This document shows positions 1 to 9,469 of a stretch of 64,000 nucleotides of DNA, piece by piece. Below the pieces are notes generated by a model that searched no databases, was not told the DNA's origin, and worked only from the letters and a program-made list of their open reading frames with translations. Numbering within the stretch: position 1 is the first letter of the stretch; each line of letters starts with the position of its first letter. The translations under genes were made by a program, and so were the position numbers. This stretch comes from Flectonema sp. DT1601 (lineage: Eukaryota; Euglenozoa; Diplonemea; Diplonemida; Diplonemidae), in the NCBI GenBank assembly GCA_964019425.1, contig OZ025836.1, positions 1 through 64,000 of the forward strand. The letters are read 5' to 3'.

Positions 1-800
1 TTACAGTCAGCTGCTATTTTGTTAACACCATCAGTAGCTGCCTCGACCTTATCAAGATCACCAGATATTCTAATATTATCTATCCATATGTCAGTTACGA
101 CACCTTTGTAAGTAAACTCAGGCTTAGCATATGTTGGATCGCCTGCCACTGTAGCAGTCAAAGTGTGCATGATCTCAGGGGCTGCTACGTGTCCCATTGG
201 CAGCCTCGTTAGTTCAAACCAATTATGTGCACTATCTTGAAACCTGAAGAATCTTCTCGATGCCTGAGGGATCGGTACTTGGTAAAAGCCTGTTCTTAAG
301 TCCCATTGGGATGCGACCTCCTTCTCCGTCCGATCAAGATAACATGAAATGTGCCCAAGTGGAACTTTCGGATCATAGCCTAAGCTCCTAGCCTGTTGGT
401 TTGCCTCCCTCGTCCATAATATAAACCTTTGCCTGTTTGCTCCTTGCCGCTCTTCTAATACAGTAAATGGGATCGATTCGAGTTCTCCAGGGCCGCCTGC
501 CTGGGTAGCGATACCTGCCTCTACAAGTTTGTTCGCATGCTCAGTCTGTAATTCTGACCTCTTGTTTCCCTTTCTGTAGCTAATCTTGCCTTTCCTTGGG
601 TTAAATGTTAAGTTGCAGACTTCTTTAAATCTTTTGAGGGTTTCTTTTGTCATCATCTTCTCCACCTTCTGAATCTCCAGCGGCTTAACAGGGTGAACGT
701 GAAGTGGACTCGATCGCTCCTCCTCCGTCGTCGGTATTCTAGTGATCTTCGACTTTCGTGTGAAGTTTTGCATCACCCGCCTAACCATCGTTGCACTCAT
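1..800 (-). CDS. Reverse transcriptase of the VIPER-like element (partial)
   Basis: The frame is open from about position 840 down to base 1 and continues out of the window. Translation shows reverse-transcriptase landmarks of the DIRS/VIPER type: a DLRTGFYQV block near 300, an ELTRLPMG block near 205, and a WIDNIR block near 85 at the place of the usual catalytic YxDD box. The likely start lies at about 800, overlapping the end of the recombinase frame. An RNase H domain would be expected downstream but is not in the window. Identification rests on these blocks and on the gene order. Confidence 0.7.
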   Translation of the reverse strand, partial: MSATMVRRVMQNFTRKSKITRIPTTEEERSSPLHVHPVKPLEIQKVEKMMTKETLKRFKEVCNLTFNPRKGKISYRKGNKRSELQTEHANKLVEAGIATQAGGPGELESIPFTVLEERQGANRQRFILWTREANQQARSLGYDPKVPLGHISCYLDRTEKEVASQWDLRTGFYQVPIPQASRRFFRFQDSAHNWFELTRLPMGHVAAPEIMHTLTATVAGDPTYAKPEFTYKGVVTDIWIDNIRISGDLDKVEAATDGVNKIAADC

Positions 801-1852
801 AGGTGATTTGTTACCCGCTGGGTTTGTAGAGATACCGCGATGCTCTTGTCGGACCCTGCGTACCTCAGCGTTGTTTCTGAGACTTGTTCGTTTGACGTCT
901 CGTGCTTCGCCAGTCTGCTGATGAGATACGTTGGGATGGCCCTCCTCGGGTTCTCCGCGTTGAAATTGAATATGTGTTGGATCGCACCTCTCTTCACACT
1001 GTGGCCGCTGTAGCCCTTCATAGCTGGGTCCCGCTTCCACAAGACCCCGACCCTCGCCGTGTCGGTGCTGCAAAGGGTTTCGAACGGCGAGAGCTTCCTT
1101 ATAAGTCTGTTGATTTCTTGGACTTGGTCGCCACTGATCACAACGAATCTTGACGTTGTGTAAGGGTTTCTCTTCTTTCCCTTTGGTGTTTGCCCCCAAT
1201 CTATTATAACTTGCAGTGGATCTAGGTTTATGAATTGCACTGACGATAACTTTGCCACTTCCCCCCATCGGGACATTGTCTTCCATGCTATGATCGCTGT
1301 CGCTTTGAGGTCGGGCTTTTGTTCCAACGCCCACTGCATCAGTACTTCCTTTTTGATAGGTGTTGCTTGGCTCTCCGGAATCGCTGCACCATCCGCCCTT
1401 AGAGCTGCTGCTAGGCTTCTGAGAGGCTGATTGTCCCTTCCTATCTTTTTCATTATTGCCGAGAGACCCTTCGCATAATTCAGAAGGCCCTGAGGCTTTG
1501 CCCCTGTTGCAACTGTAAACAGAACCGCTGTGTCCGCATTGTTCGTCAGGTTCCGCTCGATCGCCCATTTCATGAACCGCGACCATAATCGTTTTCTCTG
1601 TTCTAGCGTTGACGGTGCCCACATCCCTTTCACTACGTTGTCCAGCTTTCCTAGTGCCCTGTTGACTGAGACCGGATCTTCTGGATGTGTTACCTTTGTG
1701 GGCTGCCTCTTCAAGATTCTTAGAACTGATTCCGCCATCACACCATTTCTTGTTATTAAGTCTCCGTGATGCGTTGCTCCAATTTGTTTTCCCAGTTTGT
1801 TGTACGGGGTAACGCCTGGCTGGGCCCAGGCGCCCCCACCTGCTGTTGGCAT
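797..1852 (-). CDS. Tyrosine recombinase of the VIPER-like element
   Basis: The 351-residue protein has the core of a tyrosine recombinase: an Arg-containing helix (KTMSRWGEVAKL), a GHSVKRGAIQ block that fits the HxxR motif, a later conserved His region and a terminal Tyr region (TTLRYAG). In this family the enzyme is thought to insert the circular cDNA by site-specific recombination instead of a DDE integrase. It starts directly after the Gag-like frame and overlaps the reverse-transcriptase frame. Family is fairly clear; specificity is unknown. Confidence 0.7.
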   Translation of the reverse strand: MPTAGGGAWAQPGVTPYNKLGKQIGATHHGDLITRNGVMAESVLRILKRQPTKVTHPEDPVSVNRALGKLDNVVKGMWAPSTLEQRKRLWSRFMKWAIERNLTNNADTAVLFTVATGAKPQGLLNYAKGLSAIMKKIGRDNQPLRSLAAALRADGAAIPESQATPIKKEVLMQWALEQKPDLKATAIIAWKTMSRWGEVAKLSSVQFINLDPLQVIIDWGQTPKGKKRNPYTTSRFVVISGDQVQEINRLIRKLSPFETLCSTDTARVGVLWKRDPAMKGYSGHSVKRGAIQHIFNFNAENPRRAIPTYLISRLAKHETSNEQVSETTLRYAGSDKSIAVSLQTQRVTNHL

Positions 1853-3142
1853 TCAGTTTTGCTTCCTGGGGGTTTGAGCCCCACGTCCGTTTCCCGAGAG
1901 CGGTCTTGACGGCTTCTTCCATGTAAACGGTCTTTTCTTCTTCTCAACATTAAGCATTGCCCTCGAGAGCCTATCGTTGTCATCCACTTCCAGCTCTGTA
2001 ATGATATCGGCCATTTTAAGGCCTCTGTCGATCCAACCGGTCTGCATACGCAATGTCGTCAAGATACGATTCCCAAGGCTCACCATCTCATCCATTTCTT
2101 GCCATAGAGTAACCCGTTCCGCCACACGGATCCAGTCGCACAACTGTTCGAAATAGTGATGGAGAATCTTGTCACCTGGTTTTACCCTTCCGATACCGTT
2201 CATGTATCTCTGCTGGAGATCACGGATAAGATTTGTTGCCTCCCCTTCTGCAATTATTTCTACCCACGAGGACACATCACCTGAATTTACAATATTTTTA
2301 GTCATGAATATCCCAGCAGATTTCTCCTTTGCAATGACAGGATCAGGTGTAGCTTCCACTTGCTCTTGCCTAAAAGCTTGCACGTCGTCTTGAATAGGCT
2401 GTACCGGCTGGCTTTGAACCATGTGATTCTCCAAAAGGTTGAAAAGGTGCTCGATCCTTCCATCTTGGCTATTCATTCTATGATTCTGTTCGGCATTAGT
2501 AGCCTTAATACTCTCTATTATCATATCTAGCTTTCCCCCATGCGTTCTTAGCGCCTGGTCTGTTGCATTTGCTAATGTGCTCACCCCTTGGTGAGCTTCA
2601 GCGCTTTGTTTGCCAATCGCTGCGGTTGCTTGCGCTTGATGCTGTTGGTTCGCGTTCAGTACTGCTTGCTGTTGCCCGAGCACCGCTTGACCTGAGGCTA
2701 GTTGTCCTTGTCTCTGATTTGTCGTCCCAAGTGCAATTGAGGCTTCACTTAAAACTGTCGAAAATTCTTCCCTTGTGACTGGGAGCCCTTGCGTTACGCC
2801 GCATTCTTGTAGAAGTCTTCTGAATAAGTCGCGATCTTTATTATTAAGATGTGCTAGAACCACTTGCTTTCTTTGAATCGGAATATTTTGCACATGCGGC
2901 AGCAATTCAACTGGTCTTTTTAATGCTGTTGCTAAAACCCGATCCACTAAACCTGAATCAGCATGAACACTCCATTCGCCTAGGTTTCTACGTACATCTG
3001 ACATGTTGTAAACGCCTCTTTTCATCGGCCCTTCTGAAGTTTCTGCTTGCCATACTCCCATTAGTTGCTCCGGAAAGTGGAAATTAAACTTATTATCAGC
3101 CGTCGTAGTATCTATATCCATCGGTGTTTGTCCTGAACTCAT
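1853..3142 (-). CDS. Gag-like ORF1 of the VIPER-like element
   Basis: A 429-residue protein lies immediately upstream of the recombinase, in the position of VIPER ORF1. The middle (about residues 130-240) is rich in Gln, Ala and Asn and is predicted to be helical or coiled; the C-terminus is basic (KKKRPFTWKKPSRP). No zinc knuckle is seen. I recognise it by position and composition only, not by a domain match. A pyrimidine-rich stretch ending in TATAG lies about 50 bases before the start. Confidence 0.55.
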   Translation of the reverse strand: MSSGQTPMDIDTTTADNKFNFHFPEQLMGVWQAETSEGPMKRGVYNMSDVRRNLGEWSVHADSGLVDRVLATALKRPVELLPHVQNIPIQRKQVVLAHLNNKDRDLFRRLLQECGVTQGLPVTREEFSTVLSEASIALGTTNQRQGQLASGQAVLGQQQAVLNANQQHQAQATAAIGKQSAEAHQGVSTLANATDQALRTHGGKLDMIIESIKATNAEQNHRMNSQDGRIEHLFNLLENHMVQSQPVQPIQDDVQAFRQEQVEATPDPVIAKEKSAGIFMTKNIVNSGDVSSWVEIIAEGEATNLIRDLQQRYMNGIGRVKPGDKILHHYFEQLCDWIRVAERVTLWQEMDEMVSLGNRILTTLRMQTGWIDRGLKMADIITELEVDDNDRLSRAMLNVEKKKRPFTWKKPSRPLSGNGRGAQTPRKQN

Positions 3143-3460
3143 ATTACTTTATTTATTAAGGGAGTACGAAAAGGAGAAAGAGAGCCTATAGAAGTAATGA
3201 AAGATGAAACGCGGATACTTTAATTGTAGCGAAACGTAAATAGCGAATGTTTATTAACGATCGTAAGTATCGCTGATGCTCCTTTCTCGAACGTGTTGCG
3301 TCTGATGTCTGAAACAAAATGTGCTGTTTTTCTAGATGTTTTCTTATTCTTTATTTTATATTGCGTACGAGTTGTTTATGCTTTCTTTTGGATAAACGGT
3401 AATGTATTTATAAACGATGAGAGGTAGACATGGCCGACGGATGGTTGATTCCCACGTAAC
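3143..3460. other. Spacer between VIPER-like element and octamer array
   Basis: About 320 bases without a convincing gene. It should hold the 5' leader and terminus of the VIPER-like element, but no terminal repeat could be recognised. Confidence 0.4.
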
Positions 3461-3894
3461 GGGGTTTGCGGGTTTGCGGGTTTGCGGGTTTGCGGGTTTG
3501 CGGGTTTGCGGGTTTGCGGGTTTGCGGGTTTGCGGGTTTGCGGGTTTGCGGGTTTGCGGGTTTGCGGGTTTGCGGGTTTGCGGGTTTGCGGGTTTGCGGG
3601 TTTGCGGGTTTGCGGGTTTGCGGGTTTGCGGGTTTGCGGGTTTGCGGGTTTGCGGGTTTGCGGGTTTGCGGGTTTGCGGGTTTGCGGGTTTGCGGGTTTG
3701 CGGGTTTGCGGGTTTGCGGGTTTGCGGGTTTGCGGGTTTGCGGGTTTGCGGGTTTGCGGGTTTGCGGGTTTGCGGGTTTGCGGGTTTGCGGGTGTGGGTT
3801 TGCGGGTTTGCGGGTTTGCGGGTTTGCGGGTTTGCGGGTTTGCGGGTTTGCGGGTTTGCGGGTTTGCGGGTTTGCGGGTTTGCGGGTTTGCGGG
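3461..3894 (+). repeat. G-rich octamer array, about 54 copies of GGGTTTGC
   Basis: A nearly perfect head-to-tail array of the 8-bp unit GGGTTTGC, with one variant near 3790 where GGGTGTGGG interrupts it. Because 8 is not a multiple of 3, every frame cycles through the same eight codons. None is a stop, so long spurious ORFs cross it on both strands (RVCGFAGL one way, RKPANPQT the other). The G-runs every eight bases could form G-quadruplexes. The same octamer, in two or three copies, ends all three composite repeats downstream and also occurs near 15546. The LINE's inverted 5' end abuts the right edge. Confidence 0.95.
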
Positions 3895-3961
3895 CCTTCA
3901 CTGATTTAGCAGCTTCCTTTTTCCCTATCGATTCAGTGAGACAAAGCACACCATCAATGGT

Positions 3962-4282
3962 TTGAAGGCAACCCCGAAGTTGAGGGAGCAAAGGCCGGAG
4001 AAGCGAAGGGATCCATCGGAGGGCACGGGTGGTAAATGGTATACGCGTGCTGAATTCGTAGCCTCCCATGGTAAGAAGAAGGGAATCCGTCTGTGGGGGG
4101 AAGTGGAGCTGAAGACTAAGGCAACTCATTCGACGGTGGAACCGATACAGTTGGCCGAGCAGAAACAGGTTAAGAAGGAAAAGAATAAACCCTCAAAGGA
4201 GGAGGAGCAAAAGAAGAATTCAGTTGATGAGAGATTAGATCGTCTTGAGCGCCTGTTGATGACACTTGTAGGGAGCAAGTGA
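3962..4282 (+). CDS. LINE ORF1, 5' truncated
   Basis: About 106 codons in the frame of ORF2, rich in Lys, Arg and Glu, ending in a short coiled-coil-like stretch (DERLDRLERLLM) and a TGA at 4280-4282. There is no upstream ATG in this frame; the true start was lost when the 5' part was inverted. The second LINE copy keeps more of the upstream coding part (17646-17882, minus). The protein is probably the small nucleic-acid-binding ORF1, but no domain is recognisable. The stop is followed in the same frame by 15 codons leading to the 2A motif of ORF2. Confidence 0.6.
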   Translation: MKATPKLREQRPEKRRDPSEGTGGKWYTRAEFVASHGKKKGIRLWGEVELKTKATHSTVEPIQLAEQKQVKKEKNKPSKEEEQKKNSVDERLDRLERLLMTLVGSK

Positions 4283-7200
4283 CATGATGGACGGGACTGG
4301 GCGGAAACGCGTAGGCGTCTACTACTGATGGCTGGTGACGTTGAAAGGAACCCTGGACCAAGACGCCGGCAGGATGGACCCTCCTCGGAGCTGAAAGTCA
4401 TAAGCTGGAACTGCAGAACAATTAATGGAAGGGAGGAGTTCATTGGCTACATCCTGAGCAAGTATTGTCCCGACGTATTATGCCTCCAGGAGACCTCAGT
4501 ACGAAAACCTCTCTTCCACTGGAACTATATAACGTATAGAAGAGATAGACCGGGTAGAGGTGGTGGAATCATCACTATGGTAAAGAGAGGTATTCAGCAC
4601 GCATGCTATGAAGTTAGTATCCCGGCGGCAAGAGGATTTGTAGAGACATTGGGTGTTAGAATCAATGATGAGGTAAATATTCTCAATATATACTCGCCAC
4701 CAAGCTCTAAGATAGACTTCGATCTATTCCCTCTGAGGAGTGACGAAAGATTCATAATAGCTGGAGACCTCAACGCTCATCATAAACCCTGGTCGAAGAA
4801 AACGGACACGAAGGGATGCCAACTCCTGGGCTGGAGCCAATCGAATAACCTCCTGATAGCAAACGATCCGAGATTTGCAACGTTGCCGAGACACGGTACT
4901 TCGCCGGATGTTATTCTCCACCATGAGGAATTACAATTGTTACACTTCGGGCTTATTGGTGATGGTACCGAACATGGATCTGATCACTTACCACTTGCTG
5001 CTGTCTTTGATACGTTCTCACCTCTGGAGACGGTGAACAACCAAGCCTCGAAAAAGTCGGTCTGGGACTTCAATACAGCTGATTGGCTTTCGTTCCGATG
5101 CGATCTGGACTACCGACTAAGCAAGGTGAACAGTATGCCGAAGGTGGGTATCAGGGCAGCAACATTTAACCGTATCCTGCTTCATGTGGCGAAGAAAAAC
5201 ATCCGAAGACGGCTTAGGATCCAGGGTAAGAGGAGGCGAATGTGGAATGCTTCGACCCCAGAGACTAAACAAGCGAAGGGAAAATTCGTTGCCGAGAAAT
5301 TGGCTCAGGGTGAAGGATTTGCGTTTGCTTTTAAGAAAATTAAAGACCTGGATGCCGATGGGGGTCAGGAGATTCAAATCCCTGAATTCAGTGAGGACCA
5401 ACTCCCTATTAAATTCCTTGAGCAATTCGTGAAGACCTCTGTCAGGAAACGATTGAAATCTCCTAAGCTGAAGCCGAATGATTACGTGGGTGTTTGTGGA
5501 CCTCTAGTAATGTCTGAGCTTGAGCGTGCAATCAAGAAAATAAAGGTGGGAAAGGCCCCGGGTCCTGATGGAATCCACGGGGCGATGCTCAAGAACCTTT
5601 CCGCAACCGGTAGAAGATTTCTCTTATCGGTGTTTAACGACTCCTGGCTCGCGGCTAAGGTACCAAAAGTTTGGAAAGAGGGTATGATTAAACCGGTATA
5701 CAAACCGGGTAAACCCAAAGAAAAGCTATCCAGCTACAGGCCGATCACGTTGACATCTGTAGTCGGCAAAATGCTTGAACGGATAATTTACGACAGGCTA
5801 ATGTATTGGTTGACGTCAAATAATGCCTTGTCCTCCACCCAGGCAGGTTTCAGAAGGGGTAGGAATACTTGCGAGCAAATCTCACCGCTGGTCAATGCGC
5901 TTCATGGTGCGAGAAAAGGTGGTAAGAGTTCGATACTGCTCTCTTTCGACTTCACTGAGGCTTTTGATAGGATAAATCATGTTAAACTGATTGCTAAAAT
6001 GGTGGCGATGGGGGTTCCTTCACCATTCATCGGATGGGTCGCTAACTTTCTGACGCGAAGGAAGGCAAAGGCAATCTAGTGTCAATGGCAATCTGAGCGC
6101 ATACAGAACTGTGACGAAAGGTGTTCCGCAAGGGTCGATTGTTGGACCTCTCCTTTATCTGATATATGTCGACGACCTGGCTAAGAAACTTGAGAAGACT
6201 GGATGTGTTTCAGCACTCTACGCAGACGACACAGCTTGTGTGGTCTCGAATAAGGATTTTAAAGTAACTTACCGGATGGCGCAATTAGTCCTCGGGTTAG
6301 TAGATCGTTGGTGCAAAGATAATGACATGGCACTGTCGGTTTCGAAGACCTGCGGGATGCCGGTGGATTGTCCTAGGAATATGTATTGGAGACTGGGATT
6401 CCCCAGAACGTCAGGAGAGAACCTCTTTCGGATCAGTAGGGAGGAACTGGCTGGGATGATTCGGTCAAATGAAGAAGGTAGGCCATTACTTGGAAATGGG
6501 GCGATGATCCTCAAGCTGGGTGACACGGAGGTTACGAAGGCAAGTGAACTTCTAGAACGATGATGCCAGTGGGTCCGGACCCGACCTGGGTGAAGTTGCT
6601 GACCGCCGTACTCATGCCGATGGTTGATAGTGTTAAGTACCTGGGTGTCCATATTGACGATGACCTTACATATGGTACACAAGTGGATAAACTAATGGAT
6701 GAGACGAGGAAGGGACTTGTACTGCTTCGAAAGTTGGAGCAATTCAACTTTGATTTCAAAACGCTGAACATGATCAAGAACTTATACATTCTCTCAAGGA
6801 TTCTGTATGGGCTTGAGAGCTATGGACCTTTCTTGACAGATGAACAGCTAAAACCTATTGACCTGAACCTGAGGAAGATAGCTAGAAAGATCACCGGCTG
6901 CGGCTTCAACACAAGGTCCCTTCCGTTACTGTGGGAGGCGAACATACTCCCGATGAGACTGCAGATTGAGAAGCAAGCCAGGATTGCCTTATTTAGGTAT
7001 CGGTCACTGGATTGGGTTCCTTCTACGAAGGGGATCGCTAGTGGAACTTGGAGTTCAACTTTACCGGCCGAGGACCGAAATATGGAGATACAGGGGATTG
7101 TCATGCCTGACAGCATCGAGCCATGGATAGATGTTCCGAACCTGCGGATATGGACATTCGAAGACTGGTGTTGCTGAAGTGGACAAGGCTAAGTTCGAGG

Positions 7201-8133
7201 AGTACTGCAGCGAACTTAGGCCATGTACCTCGTCCATTTTTGTTGACGGATCCCACGACCCTGCCAACTACACGGCAGGCGCAGCGGCAGTGCAGATCAC
7301 GCCGTGTGAGCGGACCATGGCATCGAGACTTGTTGCAACGGAAAGTAGTTATAAAGCTGAACAGGTAACTCTGAAGCTGTTAATAAGTGAATTTGGAAAA
7401 GCAACCTCTGTCTTGGGTCCCAGATCTGGAATCACGAGAGTCTTCAGTGATTCTAAATCCAATCTGGATGAGCTGCGTGGTGGAATTGCGGCTCAGAGGA
7501 AGCTGAACTCTCTCTCGATACTAGAAGGGATAAGAAAATTAGACTCATTCGTTGCTCACCTTCAATTCATCCCAGCTCACGTGGGAATTGAACCGCATGA
7601 CAAGGCAGATGAACTGGCGAAAAAGATTTCAAAAGATGTTAAGAGCAACGACTATGGACTTCTTCGCACACAAGTCAAGGATAGCGAGGGAAGCTAACAG
7701 AAAGCTGTTTGGTAAGATTATGGAGGGTTCAACAAGGGCGAAACCACCGATCAAACGGGTGATGCTTAGGCAATATCTTGATGCTACCGGAGGCCTGAGA
7801 GCGGCTCGATACCCCAAGGACATGCTGAGAGAATCAGAGATAAGGATAGCCAGGTTCAGAACGGGCCCTCACCCCCTGCTCAGGGTAAATGAACTACCGA
7901 TAAAGTGCCCCTTCTGCAAAAGAACAGACTCTACTGCCAGACATCTAATATTTGATTGCGAGGATGGTGACGTGGTCCGCATTAGAGAAGGAACAATTAG
8001 ATCAAACATTCAGGAAGCGAGAATCCCCGAGACCAAACTAAATCTTTCAATAATGTTTGCGACGAGAAATCTTCACGCCCTAGCCGGCTACTTATGGCAT
8101 TTGGAACAACGAACAGGCTTATCAAACTGTTAA
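4283..8133 (+). pseudogene. LINE ORF2: 2A, endonuclease, RT, RNase H, zinc finger
   Basis: The first ATG is at 4328, but the frame is open from the ORF1 stop. A 2A peptide (GDVERNPGP, 4334-4360) is followed by an AP endonuclease at about 4400-5000 (ISWNCRTIN, LQET, AGDLNAHH, GSDHLPL). The reverse transcriptase lies at about 5500-6700 (LLSFDFTEAFDRI, GVPQGSIVGPLL, YADDTA). RNase H lies at about 7235-7640 (FVDGS, FSDSKSNLDEL, IPAHVGIEPHDKADELAKK). A CxxC-x8-HxxxxC finger lies near 7905-7960. The frame changes near 6070, 6555, 7170 and 7690, so no full protein can be made. 2A motifs at this position are established for L1Tc of Trypanosoma cruzi. Confidence 0.85.
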
Positions 8134-8462
8134 CTGATTGGTAGTAGCTAATTCATTAGTATCATTCTCCCTTATCACACTCCTTAATCATCTCCTAATT
8201 TCTCTGAGGACATCCGCAGAGCTTCATGGCTCGTAGGTAACCCAGTGGTCTTTGGCAACCGTCCCTGTACTGATCCTTCGCTTTATATTAACTGTGTCTT
8301 GAGATTCCTATCCGGGGAAGTCCCCCAACGGACTCAGGACAGTTGCGCTTGTTTTTACTTGTTTACTCTATCAAAAAATAAGAAGGGCAAGAATGCTCAG
8401 AATGAAGAAAAATAAAGTGGAAAGACAGGGGGGATGTGACTAAATAAATAAAAATAATAAAA
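8134..8462 (+). other. LINE 3' untranslated region and A-rich tail
   Basis: About 330 bases after the last coding segment, ending in an A-rich stretch with AATAAA-like runs (8435-8462) that passes directly into the composite repeat. No gene is seen. The boundary between LINE tail and repeat cannot be fixed without more copies. Confidence 0.5.
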
Positions 8463-8463
8463 A

Positions 8464-9043
8464 GTTGCGGTATCCCAGGGGTAGTGGTATAACCCTCGCC
8501 CTGGGGCTGGGTGATCGCTGGTTCGACCCCCTGCCACTGCAATAACCCATCGCGCCCGTACACGCAATTAGTTCAAATCCCGCGCCCGAAGGGCGTCCAG
8601 GGTAGGCACCTGGTAGACTCTCCTACGTTAAGACTGGAGGGAAGGGAAAATGGAAGGATTTCCATAAAGAGGCTAAGAACACACAAATAAATAAATATAA
8701 AAAAAAAAGAAAATCTCAGGGCTGCACAGCCGAGTGGATACCTTAAATCTCTTCGGTAGCCGTGGCAAGGGTTCAATTCCCAGGCACATTTTTTGTGTTT
8801 TTCAACCAGAAAAATTAGTAAGAAGAAAGTAGAAAGGAAAAGGGTACAAAATTGGACTTAACTTAACGCGAGCAAAGCGAGCGTAAAGTTAAGTTCAAAT
8901 TTGTACCTGGACGGGTACCAGGGAATAAAAACAGACGTGACTTGGTTGTAAAAATGATGTTTGCTCAGAAAGCTTTAAAAAAAAAAGTTGTGTGCGAGCC
9001 TGGAAGGGGTATCTCTAGTGCGGGTTTGCGGGTTTGCGGGTTT
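8464..9043 (+). mobile_element. Composite tRNA-derived SINE-like repeat, copy A
   Basis: A unit of about 580 bases repeated at 12285 and 13396. It begins with a tRNA-like head (box A-like GTAGTGGTATAACCC near 8481, box B GGTTCGACCCC near 8520), with a second box B-like GTTCAAATCCC near 8573. A middle part ends in an A-rich run near 8685-8710. A second tRNA-like part (8721-8787) resembles a Ser/Leu tRNA (GCCGAGTGG and GGGTTCAATTCCC). A hairpin built on CTTAACTTAACGCGAGC follows near 8860. The unit ends in GCGGGTTTGCGGGTTTGCGG. Box A and box B are the RNA polymerase III promoter of tRNA-derived SINEs. Confidence 0.75.
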
Positions 9044-9469
9044 CTGATATTGAGGGACACGTTCCCAAGGATAATGTAATGCAAGCTTGTTTTATAACAT
9101 GGAATTTGCACATCTGAAACAATTGTTAAATGCAAAATGCCTTATCTAGAGAACAGTGTCTGCAGCCAGGTCGGCGCAACACTTTTTGCCCATGATCGGA
9201 CTCGTCTAAATTGAGGAAAAATGAAGATGAGAACTCAAACTTCGTTGCACACTAGAGCAGAAAAGACAAAGGATGATATTACGTAATTTAAAACTGCCAT
9301 TTGCAAGGTTCCCAAGGAAAGGTTTCTCCTATATAATTGTCAGCATTGGGGATATTTTGGGTTCTGAGGAAATCCACCAAGTCCTGGGCCAGGTACCCAG
9401 GCCAGGCCTCACCTAATTACACACTAATTCTTCTTTGTATTCCCGCAAGAAGGTCTGGTTCTAAGTGCA

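Larger units (their letters stand above)
1..3142 (-). mobile_element. VIPER-like tyrosine-recombinase retroelement, cut by window edge
   Basis: Three minus-strand reading frames lie in the order Gag-like (1853-3142), tyrosine recombinase (797-1852) and reverse transcriptase (from about 800 to the window edge). This order, with the recombinase ahead of the polymerase, is the layout of VIPER elements of trypanosomes, distant relatives of DIRS elements. The frames abut closely, so they are probably expressed from one transcript. The part visible here looks whole, with no break seen; the RNase H part and the 3' terminus lie outside the window. The 5' terminus is somewhere between 3142 and the octamer array at 3461. 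It is likely young, because all frames are open, but age cannot be measured from one copy. Confidence 0.75.
3895..8462 (+). mobile_element. Ingi/L1Tc-type LINE, near full length, 5'-inverted, broken
   Basis: A non-LTR retrotransposon with a short ORF1, a 2A motif, AP endonuclease, reverse transcriptase, RNase H and a C-terminal CCHC finger, the order known for ingi and L1Tc. The first 65 bases (3895-3960) are inverted relative to the body: their reverse complement matches the upstream part of ORF1 in the second LINE copy at 17.7-17.9 kb. Such inversions are typical of twin priming during insertion. ORF2 changes frame about four times, so this copy is dead. The 3' end is an A-rich region before the composite repeat at 8464; its exact end is uncertain. 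Confidence 0.85.

Noticed and set aside
3461-3894. Telomere
   Set aside because: The unit is not TTAGGG-like enough, and the array is flanked on both sides by mobile elements in the middle of the sequence.
3417-4129. Long ORFs on both strands encoding RVCGFAGL or RKPANPQT repeats
   Set aside because: They are the automatic result of a stop-free 8-bp tandem repeat; no start or context supports expression.
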